From the NCBI GenBank assembly GCA_003157315.1, contig PMJE01000508.1, positions 1,045 through 7,001 on the forward strand: a stretch of DNA of 5,957 nt, in the 5' to 3' direction. The first letter of the stretch is position 1. Each line of letters begins with the position of its first letter. This stretch comes from Myxococcales bacterium (GTDB lineage Bacteria > Myxococcota > Polyangia > Fen-1088). The notes under the pieces are model-generated. The model was given only the letters and a program-made list of their open reading frames with translations. It did not search any database and had not been told where the DNA came from. This document shows, in pieces, positions 1 to 5,340 of this stretch. A program made the position numbers and the translations under genes.

Positions 1-32
1 GACCAGCTTGCCATTGACCGACCCGCTTGGAC

Positions 33-48
33 AGCATCGTCTGTGCCA
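33..48 (-). promoter_or_regulatory. weak candidate sigma-54 (-24/-12) promoter
   Basis: Read on the minus strand, the bases are TGGCACAGACGATGCT. This gives a full TGGCAC -24 box, the required GG-N10-GC spacing and a -12 box of ATGCT against the consensus TTGCW. The G that usually follows TGGCAC is A here. The site begins about 18 bases after the methyltransferase stop codon, and a transcript from it would start near base 22 and run off the left edge, so any target gene lies outside the window. The match is poorer than the flgF promoter at 4565-4580 and could be chance. The rest of 1-66 shows nothing I can support. Confidence 0.22.
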
Positions 49-66
49 TCGCTGGACGGCGCTGGG

Positions 67-834
67 TCAACCCGCATCTCGCAGCCGCGCCAATCGCTCC
101 GCGGCTTCGGCCATGCGGCCCGGCTCGCCCACGCGCTCGGCACGCCAAAGGAGATTGTGCGGGGTCACGGTGGGCGCCACGAAGTTGACCACGGTGGTCT
201 GCCAACCCGCGGCCTCCAGGCGCAGGGTGCGCTCGGCATCCACAATCGACTGGATGAAGCGGCGTCGCACCTCGGCGTGACGAGGCAGGCCCAATTGCTC
301 CGCGCGCTGCTGCGCCAGAGCAGCGGCCGCCACGTCTTTCGATGTGCAACAGGGAACCAGCAACAACATGCGCGCCTGCACCGCTAGCACTTGATCAATG
401 ATTGCGTCCGAAGCTGGACCGCAAGCGTGTAGCGCGACTACGAGATCGGGTTCTGTGGGCCAGGCCGCCGCATCCTCGACATTCGCCGCTACCACTTCGA
501 CGGCCACGCCAGGCGCTCGTAGTCGCGCGATGGCGTCGCGACAGGCGGCCACGCGCGCTGGCTCGCGCTCGATCACGCGTACGCGCGCCGGCTGACCACG
601 CGGCGCCAGGATCAGCTCCGCGGCGAGGAGGCCCACATAGGCTTTGCCCGCAGCCGCATCCGCCAGGACCAGCTCGCTCTTTGTCGAGCGACGCGCAACG
701 GCCGTGGCCACCTCGACGAGCAACCCTGCCATCTCGTCTGACTTGCGCCGATCCTCGTCGCGCAGGCTCGTCGCAGACGCGTCAATGAAGAGGCGGTGCA
801 AGATCTCGTCGAGTTGGGCACGGGCAAAAGTCAT
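67..834 (-). CDS. SAM-dependent methyltransferase (Methyltransf_32-like)
   Basis: This 255-residue protein is probably a cytoplasmic methyltransferase using S-adenosylmethionine; the substrate cannot be told from the sequence. Residues 57-68 (LADAAAGKAYVG) occupy the place of the glycine-rich SAM-binding motif I. VIERE at 87-91 fits the acidic end of the second strand. LVVALHACG at 131-139, LVPCC at 159-163 and TPHNLLWRA at 224-232 are the signature blocks of the Methyltransf_32 family, which includes bacterial proteins and eukaryotic GSTCD/METTL25-like proteins. That family assignment is from recognition, not a search. The N-terminal 50 residues are helical and the C-terminus ends in an Arg/Ala-rich helix. 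The ATG at 834 is the likely start, but no Shine-Dalgarno sequence precedes it. The gene is divergent from the fucosidase-like gene and shares its 49-bp upstream region. Motif I is slightly unusual, with Ala where Gly is common (AAAGKA). Methyltransferase activity is fairly secure; the specific role is unknown. Confidence 0.82.
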   Translation of the reverse strand: MTFARAQLDEILHRLFIDASATSLRDEDRRKSDEMAGLLVEVATAVARRSTKSELVLADAAAGKAYVGLLAAELILAPRGQPARVRVIEREPARVAACRDAIARLRAPGVAVEVVAANVEDAAAWPTEPDLVVALHACGPASDAIIDQVLAVQARMLLLVPCCTSKDVAAAALAQQRAEQLGLPRHAEVRRRFIQSIVDAERTLRLEAAGWQTTVVNFVAPTVTPHNLLWRAERVGEPGRMAEAAERLARLRDAG

Positions 835-868
835 GGCGCGTGGGTCTGCGGCGTTGGGAGCGTAGTGG

Positions 869-874
869 TACTAT
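869..874 (+). promoter_or_regulatory. candidate -10 element of the fucosidase-like gene
   Basis: TACTAT matches the -10 consensus at four of six positions (TAnnnT kept) and ends nine bases before the ATG at 884. No convincing -35 box sits 16-18 bases upstream. If used, transcription would begin about three bases before the start codon, giving an almost leaderless mRNA. It lies in the 49-bp gap (835-883) that must also hold the promoter of the divergent methyltransferase gene; I could not identify a clear promoter for that direction. Confidence 0.25.
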
Positions 875-883
875 GGCCTGGAG

Positions 884-3202
884 ATGGAAGATGTATCAAC
901 AACCCGCGTCTTCCCGCCGAAGACGTTGGGTTGCCTCTTTCCGCTGCTCGCACTAACGATGGTGGCTTGTACCAGCGGTGGGTCCGCGGCGGGAGGCACG
1001 GCTGGCAGAGTCATGAACACCGCGGGTGCAGTGCCCGCTGACGGCCCGAATCCGATCGCGGGGACAAGCAGCAGCGCAGCCGGAAGTGGCGGGGCGACGG
1101 CGAGCGGGGGTACGACCGAGGCCGGCGGCGTGATCGCAAGCAGCGGCGCGACCGCAAGCGGCGGCACCGTCGGAAACGGCGGTACCACGAGCAATGGCGG
1201 CACGGGCACAGGCAGTGGCGCCACCACGAGCAGCGACGCCACAGCGAGCGGCGGTACCACTGGCAGCGCCGGCATGATCGCAAGCGGCGGCGCGACGGGA
1301 AGCAGCGGCACCGCAGCGAGCGGCGGTACGACGAAGAGTGGCGGCACCGCAAAGACGGGCGGGGGGACCGCCAGCGGCGGTATCGATGCCAACGGCGGTA
1401 CGACGAAGAGTGGCGGCACGACCAGCACGACATCAGCCAGCGGAGGAGCCTCGGGCGGTGCGAGCGCAACCGGCTTCGCCCTGCCTGCGCTTGCCCCTAT
1501 TCCCACCATCCCGGCTCCCAAGACCTGCGGCTCTGTCCCTCTCGGCGATCCCGCCAGCTTCGCCGAAGTGAAGATGGACTTTCCCATCGAGACTGGACCT
1601 TTCCAGCCAACCTGGGCCTCGCTGGCGGCAAACTACCCGAGCAACGACATTGCCTGGCTACGCCAAGCCAAGTTCGGCATTTGGGTGCACTTCGGCCCAC
1701 AGGCCGCCGGGCAAAGCGGCGACTGGTACGCGCGAAAGATGTACATAGAAAACGAGACCTGGGGCAGCCCCGCTTACGACAATCACATCCGCGATTTCGG
1801 GCATCCGTCAGTGGCGGGCTACAAAGACATCCTTCACACCTGGAATCCCGCTGCCCTGGATCCGGCCGCGTTGACCAAGACCTATCACGATGCCGGCGCG
1901 CGCTTTCTTCTGGTTCAAGGCGTGCACCACGACGAGTATGACAACTGGAACTCCCGCTACCAGTTATGGAACTCGGTCAACCTCAGCCCGCATCGCGATC
2001 TGCTGAGCGAGTGGAAGGCCGCGGTTCGCGCCCAGGGCATGCGCTATGGCGTGACCTTTCATCATGAATACAGTTGGTGGTGGTACCAGAGCGCCTTTCG
2101 CTCCGACGTGACCAACAACCAGGGTAAACTGGGCGTGCCCTACGATGCCGAGCAGATTTCCCTGCTGACCACCGACGTCGGCCAGTGGTGGCAAGGCCTC
2201 GACCCGCGCATGCTGTACGGAATCAACCTGCGCGAATACAACGGTGTTTGCAACGGCATCGACAGCATGAACACCACCATTCCCCAGGGCATCTTCAGCA
2301 ATCACCTGGACTACGCCCACTGGTACGTGACCTGGTGGGCACTGCGTATCATGGATGTGATCGAGAACTACGATCCCGACTTCATTTTCACCGATGGCGA
2401 TTCCACACAGCCGTTCTCGGGACTAAAGAGCGGCACCGGCTACAAGGCTGACGGGATTCAGCGCGTTCTCGCGCACTACTTCAATCGCACCCTGGAGCGA
2501 CGTGCTTCCCTCGACACTTTCGGCATCGTCAAATTCCACGGTCCCAACAAGGGCATCGTCACCACCTTTGAGAACAATTACCCGGCCGCCGTCAAAACCG
2601 ACCAGCCGTGGATTGGCGAAGTCCCTGTCGGCGACTGGTTCTACGACACCGGTTTCAGCTACGACCCCGGAATGGTGATCCGCTACCTCTTGGAATGCGC
2701 ATCGCGCGACGGGGCAGCCGCCATCTGCATTGCGCTCAAGCCAGATGGATCATTGGATCCTGGCAGTGTCACCCAGCTCAAGGCCATCGGCGATTGGATG
2801 AACATCAACAGCGCCGGCATCTATGGCAGTCACGCGTGGGTCAAGTATGGCGAAGGGTCGCACACGCAACCGACCGGCAAGCTGAGCAGCACCCAGGCCA
2901 GCGCCACCTTCGATACCGCTGACTTTCGCTTCACCGTCGGGAAAGACGGGTACCTGTACGCCTACTGCCTGAAGGTTCCCGCTGCTGGCGCCAAGATCAC
3001 CATTACGTCGCTCGGCACGAACCAGACGGCTCTTTCCGGCCCCATCCAGTCCGTGTCTCTCTTGGGCAGCACCGCCACCCTGGTCTTCACCCAAACGGCG
3101 ACCGGCCTTTCCATCACCTGCCCGGCGTCCATGCCTTTCAAGACCGCGGTTGGCTTCAAGATCGAGCCCGCGAACTTGGCCAAACCAGCGACGGGCAGCT
3201 GA
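884..3202 (+). CDS. lipoprotein with Gly/Ser/Thr stalk and GH29 alpha-L-fucosidase-like domain
   Basis: This 772-residue predicted surface lipoprotein would hydrolyse alpha-L-fucosides if the assignment holds. Residues 1-28 form a signal peptide ending in a lipobox-like LTMVAC with the lipidated Cys at 29. Residues 30-196 are a low-complexity Gly/Ser/Thr/Ala stalk. The catalytic region starts near 230. KFGIWVHFG (263-271) matches the GH29 block usually written KFGIFIHWG, followed by a DWYARKMY segment; VHHDEYDNWNS (347-357) matches the family's KHHDGFxLWxS; DPDFIFTDGD ends at 506 and places Asp504 at the usual nucleophile position. A later WMNINSAGIYGS segment matches the family's 'W...NGEAIYGT' end. 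The last ~110 residues resemble the GH29 C-terminal beta-sandwich. Oddities: HFG for HWG, and CIALKPDG where family members usually have NVGP.DG, so the enzyme is divergent. The acid/base residue cannot be assigned. A stop codon at 863-865 in the same frame leaves ATG 884 as the first ATG. It is convergent with the START gene, 37 bp apart. A related glycosidase specificity is possible. Confidence 0.83.
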   Translation: MEDVSTTRVFPPKTLGCLFPLLALTMVACTSGGSAAGGTAGRVMNTAGAVPADGPNPIAGTSSSAAGSGGATASGGTTEAGGVIASSGATASGGTVGNGGTTSNGGTGTGSGATTSSDATASGGTTGSAGMIASGGATGSSGTAASGGTTKSGGTAKTGGGTASGGIDANGGTTKSGGTTSTTSASGGASGGASATGFALPALAPIPTIPAPKTCGSVPLGDPASFAEVKMDFPIETGPFQPTWASLAANYPSNDIAWLRQAKFGIWVHFGPQAAGQSGDWYARKMYIENETWGSPAYDNHIRDFGHPSVAGYKDILHTWNPAALDPAALTKTYHDAGARFLLVQGVHHDEYDNWNSRYQLWNSVNLSPHRDLLSEWKAAVRAQGMRYGVTFHHEYSWWWYQSAFRSDVTNNQGKLGVPYDAEQISLLTTDVGQWWQGLDPRMLYGINLREYNGVCNGIDSMNTTIPQGIFSNHLDYAHWYVTWWALRIMDVIENYDPDFIFTDGDSTQPFSGLKSGTGYKADGIQRVLAHYFNRTLERRASLDTFGIVKFHGPNKGIVTTFENNYPAAVKTDQPWIGEVPVGDWFYDTGFSYDPGMVIRYLLECASRDGAAAICIALKPDGSLDPGSVTQLKAIGDWMNINSAGIYGSHAWVKYGEGSHTQPTGKLSSTQASATFDTADFRFTVGKDGYLYAYCLKVPAAGAKITITSLGTNQTALSGPIQSVSLLGSTATLVFTQTATGLSITCPASMPFKTAVGFKIEPANLAKPATGS
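971..1471 (+). repeat. low-complexity Gly/Ser/Thr-rich coding repeat
   Basis: These bases encode residues 30-196 of the lipoprotein, an irregular run of five- to eight-residue units such as SGGTT, ASGGT and NGGTT. The DNA is built of degenerate AGCGGCGG(T/C)AC units rather than an exact tandem array. Such a segment is expected to be flexible and to hold the enzyme domain away from the outer membrane. Strong base-composition bias also leaves the opposite strand open across it. Confidence 0.85.
1321..1419 (+). repeat. 27-bp perfect direct repeat inside the stalk
   Basis: Bases 1321-1347 and 1393-1419 are identical over 27 bp. The copies are offset by 72 bp, which is 24 codons, so both read in the same frame as GGTTKSGGT. 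The intervening DNA is not a further copy. This is consistent with in-frame duplication or slippage during growth of the stalk. Confidence 0.8.
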
Positions 3203-3239
3203 GCTGACTAGCCCGCACTACTCACCACAGTCGATTCCT

Positions 3240-3914
3240 CTACTCGACCAGGCCGGCTTTTTGCAGCAAAGCCTTCGCCTCGGGATTGTCCGGTAGGTTG
3301 GCTTTCCGAACCTGGGCGCGCAGACCCATGATGGTGGTGTGAGCCCAGGATTTTTGTACCAGGTTGACAAGCCACTTTGGGATCGAGCCCTTTGGATCTG
3401 TGTGAACCTCAGTAACGACTTGCGTGCCCTGGTCATGATCCAGCGCGGTCAGGGTGAAGGTGCTGGACAGCACTTCGCCCCGCACCAGGCCAGTCACCGG
3501 TGCGGACGGGTCCGCCACCGAGCGAGCTCGCAACACCAACTGCTTTTTCGCGGCATCGATCTCCACCCATGATTCGGTCACGAAATCGCGGTCGGTCAAC
3601 GGGAAGGGTGTGGTGGCGCGCTCATACTCAACGTAGTGGCGCGGGCCGGAGGTCCGGATCCGTCGCGCCTCGGCCACCCGATCCATCCACTGAGTCAGTC
3701 GCGTCGTGTCCATGAGAACGCTGGCCACGCGCAGGATGGGCGCCTCCACCACGGCCTCGCCCCGGATGGCAATGACTTCGCTGCCCGCGACCTCGCGCCG
3801 GTAGGTGACAATGCCGTCCTTGGTTCCCACAAACTCCCACTTTTCACCGGACGCGCCGGCGGACAGGGGAACGACCGACGCGACGACCGCGGTCAAATAC
3901 GAGAGTCGTTTCAT
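3240..3914 (-). CDS. secreted START-domain lipid-binding protein
   Basis: This 224-residue protein is predicted to be exported and to bind a lipid or other hydrophobic ligand in a START (StAR-related lipid transfer) fold. Residues 1-21 look like a Sec signal peptide: Lys2-Arg3, a hydrophobic stretch and an AGA-type cleavage site. The mature part begins GEKWEFVGTKDGIVTYRREV, the usual first strands of bacterial START proteins. RGEAVVEAPILRVASVLMD (51-69), the FPLTDRDFV block (104-112, often WPVSDRDFV) and GSIPKWLVNLVQKSW (176-190) follow the family pattern to the C-terminal helix. No lipobox and no catalytic motif are visible, so periplasmic soluble location is the best guess. The ATG at 3914 fits the signal peptide, but no Shine-Dalgarno sequence precedes it; a TATACT hexamer lies eight bases upstream. 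It is downstream of fliJ on the same strand but separated by 117 bp containing hairpins and its own apparent promoter, so a shared operon is doubtful. The ligand is unknown. Confidence 0.85.
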   Translation of the reverse strand: MKRLSYLTAVVASVVPLSAGASGEKWEFVGTKDGIVTYRREVAGSEVIAIRGEAVVEAPILRVASVLMDTTRLTQWMDRVAEARRIRTSGPRHYVEYERATTPFPLTDRDFVTESWVEIDAAKKQLVLRARSVADPSAPVTGLVRGEVLSSTFTLTALDHDQGTQVVTEVHTDPKGSIPKWLVNLVQKSWAHTTIMGLRAQVRKANLPDNPEAKALLQKAGLVE

Positions 3915-3922
3915 CGCGGCAG

Positions 3923-3928
3923 AGTATA
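3923..3928 (-). promoter_or_regulatory. candidate -10 element of the START gene
   Basis: On the minus strand this reads TATACT, five of six matches to TATAAT, ending eight bases before the ATG. A weak TTGGTG at 3947-3952 lies 18 bases upstream as a possible -35. Transcription would start within about two bases of the initiation codon, so the mRNA would be essentially leaderless, in keeping with the absence of a Shine-Dalgarno sequence. Confidence 0.38.
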
Positions 3929-3955
3929 GATCCTCACCTCGCCCGTCACCAACCT

Positions 3956-3965
3956 GGCGATCGCC
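3956..3965. other. perfect 10-bp palindrome upstream of the START gene
   Basis: GGCGATCGCC is self-complementary and lies 42-51 bases before the START gene start codon, just upstream of the candidate -35. It could be an operator half of some regulator, or a chance palindrome in GC-rich DNA. No second copy was noticed in this window. Confidence 0.2.
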
Positions 3966-3996
3966 GTGTCAGATGCCGGTTGCGGAGACCAGGTTT

Positions 3997-4029
3997 GCGC
4001 CAGATTCCTGGCGCGGCGGCAAGAGCCGC
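3997..4029 (-). terminator. two tandem hairpins after fliJ, terminator-like without U tract
   Basis: Immediately after the fliJ stop, the minus strand shows GCGGC-TCTT-GCCGC (4029-4016), then GCGCCAG-GAAT-CTGGCGC (4014-3997). The stems are perfect, 5 and 7 bp, with four-base loops. The second hairpin is followed by AAACC, not a run of T, so this is not a classical intrinsic terminator. It may end transcription with a factor, or protect the 3' end of the fliJ message. Confidence 0.38.
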
Positions 4030-4031
4030 TA

Positions 4032-4448
4032 CTACCTCCGGCAGCGGAGCAAGGTCGCGACTTCGTCCATCTCCTTGTGCTCGGTCAGGCTTTCGGCCAC
4101 CCGCATCTCGCTGCGACGGGCTTCGAGAACCCGGCGCAAGGCTTCGGCTCGCGTGCGAGCGCCCACGAAGCGCGCACGCGAAACGCCCAGTTTTTCCTCG
4201 GCCGCCCGCCGCTCGATTTCCGCCCGCCGCGCGTCCTGCAAGGCACGGATGTGTGCGAATTCGATGAGGGTCCAGTCAGCAGCGGTGCCGCTGCGGCGTT
4301 CATCGGCGAGCGCGCGTTGGGCCGCTTCACGTACCGCAGCCGCGGTCGCCAGCGCGAGGCGCTGGGCCTCGGCAAGGGTCATGCGCGCACGATCCTCATC
4401 GACTTCTCGGACCCTGACCGCGGCGTCCAGGCGGGTTTTTGGACTCAC
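4032..4448 (-). CDS. fliJ: flagellar export chaperone FliJ (probable)
   Basis: This 138-residue protein is almost entirely charged helix (Arg, Glu, Ala) with one short break near GTAADW (54-59), so it should fold as a long antiparallel coiled coil, as FliJ does. The opening RLDAAVRVREVDEDRARMTLAEAQR (6-30) resembles the 'L..LLRLRE.EE..A...LAEAQ' start of FliJ, and the ending EHKEMDEVATLLRCRR (123-138) resembles its 'R.EQKELDE.A' tail. Length fits the family (about 140-150). FliJ works in the cytoplasm with the FliI/FliH ATPase and FlhA, coupling energy to export of rod, hook and filament proteins. The start is GTG at 4448, supported by GGAG five bases upstream. Two stop codons in tandem (TAG TAG) end it. 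The divergent flgF-flgG support the call, but fliI is not adjacent upstream, as it commonly is. FliJ sequences are poorly conserved, so another coiled-coil protein such as a YscO-type is the alternative. Confidence 0.72.
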   Translation of the reverse strand: MSPKTRLDAAVRVREVDEDRARMTLAEAQRLALATAAAVREAAQRALADERRSGTAADWTLIEFAHIRALQDARRAEIERRAAEEKLGVSRARFVGARTRAEALRRVLEARRSEMRVAESLTEHKEMDEVATLLRCRR

Positions 4449-4453
4449 AATTT

Positions 4454-4457
4454 CTCC
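4454..4457 (-). promoter_or_regulatory. ribosome binding site fixing the fliJ GTG start
   Basis: GGAG on the minus strand sits five bases before the GTG at 4448. An ATG at 4460-4458 overlapping this region is in another frame and meets a stop after four codons, so GTG is the better start. Confidence 0.6.
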
Positions 4458-4485
4458 ATCGGAACGAACTGAGTAAAACTGAACC

Positions 4486-4530
4486 CCTCAAGGTGACGGA
4501 TTCGCATCTCACGACACAGCAACATTGAGG
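4486..4530. promoter_or_regulatory. possible activator site (inverted repeats) upstream of the sigma-54 promoter
   Basis: CCTCAA at 4486-4491 is mirrored by TTGAGG at 4525-4530, and nested inside are GTGA (4493-4496) and TCAC (4509-4512). The centres lie about 83-89 bases upstream of the predicted flgF transcript start, a usual distance for an enhancer-binding activator of sigma-54. The repeats are short and the spacers long, so this is only a candidate. The rest of the 158-bp gap between fliJ and flgF holds no gene. Confidence 0.2.
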
Positions 4531-4564
4531 CCGCAAGCAGATTGGTAGTGCACAGCGGAAAACC

Positions 4565-4580
4565 TGGCACTGGGCTTGCT
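4565..4580 (+). promoter_or_regulatory. sigma-54 (RpoN) promoter of flgF-flgG
   Basis: TGGCACTGGGCTTGCT matches the -24/-12 consensus TGGCAC-N5-TTGCW completely in both boxes, preceded by C as preferred. GG at 4566-4567 and GC at 4578-4579 are exactly ten bases apart. With C4579 as -12, transcription should begin near 4591, leaving a 16-base leader that still includes the AGAGG ribosome binding site. Sigma-54 control with a dedicated activator is well known for rod and hook genes in many proteobacteria, so site and context agree. Confidence 0.85.
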
Positions 4581-4593
4581 TCGTCTCCGGGCA

Positions 4594-4598
4594 AGAGG
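4594..4598 (+). promoter_or_regulatory. ribosome binding site deciding the flgF GTG start
   Basis: AGAGG lies eight bases before the GTG at 4607. The alternative in-frame ATG at 4619 has no comparable site at the right distance and would remove the MADG lead-in that normally opens FlgF/FlgG-type proteins. Confidence 0.6.
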
Positions 4599-4606
4599 TA
4601 CGCAAA

Positions 4607-5317
4607 GTGGCCGATGGAATGTATGTAGGGATGTCTGCTGCAGTGGCGCGAGCCGCCCAGCTCGATTCCATAGCTGACAACCTGGCCAATACTGAGACAC
4701 CGGGCTTCAAGGCCACGCGTCCTGCCTTTCGCGCGTTCTTGCCGCCTGGGCCCACCGACAAAGTCCTGGCTGGAGCGGTATCCACTGGGGTGGATCTGCG
4801 ACCAGGTCCTACCAACGCCACGGATAACCCACTCGACGTCATACCCGACGGCGACGGCTATCTAGGCGTGAAGTTGTCCACTGGCCAGATTGCATACACG
4901 CGCAACGGTCACCTTGAGATCGGGCCCAACGGCCAGCTGCTAGCCTCGGGCTTGCCGGTGCTGGGTCGTTCGGGCGATCCGGTGAGCGTGCCGCCGGACG
5001 GCAGCCCACGCATCGAGAGCAACGGCGATGTAGTGGTGAATCGAAACACCGTGGTCGATACCCTGGCGCTCTTCCAGGCACAGGGGCCCATGGACAGGAT
5101 CGCACCCACCCTGCTGCAGCCCTCAGCTGGCTCCAGCATAAGCCAAGTGTCGGATGGCACCCTGCGTGTGGGTGAGCTGGAGTTGGGCAACGTGAGTGCG
5201 TTGGATTCCACAGTTCAGATGATCAATGCGCAACGCCAGTTCGACATGGCCATGCAGGCCATCCAGACCTATCGAAAGCTCGATGACCGCGCCACTCAAG
5301 TGGGGTTGGTCAAATGA
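4607..5317 (+). CDS. flgF: flagellar basal-body rod protein FlgF
   Basis: This 236-residue protein is the proximal rod component of the flagellar axial structure, exported through the flagellar type III apparatus and assembled in the periplasm. It opens MADGMYVGMSAAVARAAQLD with the rod-family helix, followed by DNLANTETPGFK (24-35). The middle domain carries NPLDVIPDGDGYLGV (74-88) and AYTRNGHLEIGPNGQLLASG (97-115), both typical of FlgE/F/G proteins. The C-terminal block from LELGNVSALDSTVQMINAQR (191-210) to IQTYRKLDDRATQ is the conserved rod/hook coiled-coil partner of the N-terminus. FlgF rather than FlgG is chosen because it is shorter, begins MADG-Y like other FlgF and directly precedes a clear flgG. 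No signal peptide is expected or seen. The gene is first in an operon driven by the sigma-54 promoter at 4565-4580; flgG starts 23 bp after its stop. Nothing suggests damage or transfer. Confidence 0.93.
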   Translation: MADGMYVGMSAAVARAAQLDSIADNLANTETPGFKATRPAFRAFLPPGPTDKVLAGAVSTGVDLRPGPTNATDNPLDVIPDGDGYLGVKLSTGQIAYTRNGHLEIGPNGQLLASGLPVLGRSGDPVSVPPDGSPRIESNGDVVVNRNTVVDTLALFQAQGPMDRIAPTLLQPSAGSSISQVSDGTLRVGELELGNVSALDSTVQMINAQRQFDMAMQAIQTYRKLDDRATQVGLVK

Positions 5318-5340
5318 AGGAAAGGCAATAGGGGGAGCCC

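Noticed and set aside
1..49. Possible minus-strand gene start (ATG at 49-47, reading MAQTMLSKRVGQWQAG) behind the methyltransferase
   Set aside because: Only 16 codons are visible, there is no ribosome binding site, and it overlaps the sigma-54-like site; it cannot be supported from this window.
1..387. Plus-strand open frame from the left edge through 387
   Set aside because: It overlaps the methyltransferase gene antisense, has no recognisable motif and looks like a GC-rich shadow frame.
871..1587. 238-residue minus-strand open frame rich in VVPPLAVAPPL repeats
   Set aside because: It is exactly antisense to the Gly/Ser/Thr stalk and exists because GGC/AGC/ACC-type codons give no stops in reverse. 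It has no ribosome binding site or recognisable domain, and the plus-strand frame has a signal peptide plus an enzyme domain.
3192..3248. Possible terminator hairpins between the convergent fucosidase-like and START genes (CGGGC/GCCCG; GTCGA/TCGAC)
   Set aside because: Stems are only 5 bp with loops of 14 and 9 bases, they overlap coding ends and no T run follows on either strand.
3805..4476. 223-residue plus-strand open frame rich in Arg and Ser, and a 168-residue one at 3966-4472
   Set aside because: Both run antisense to the START gene's 5' end and/or fliJ. Their composition is low-complexity Arg/Ser/Ala without domains, while the minus-strand fliJ frame has a good ribosome binding site and family-like ends.
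4456..4482. Sigma-28-like promoter for fliJ (TCAGTTTT-N11-TCCGATGG on the minus strand)
   Set aside because: Spacing fits, but only five of eight bases match in each box, and the -10 overlaps the fliJ ribosome binding site, which would leave a transcript lacking that site.
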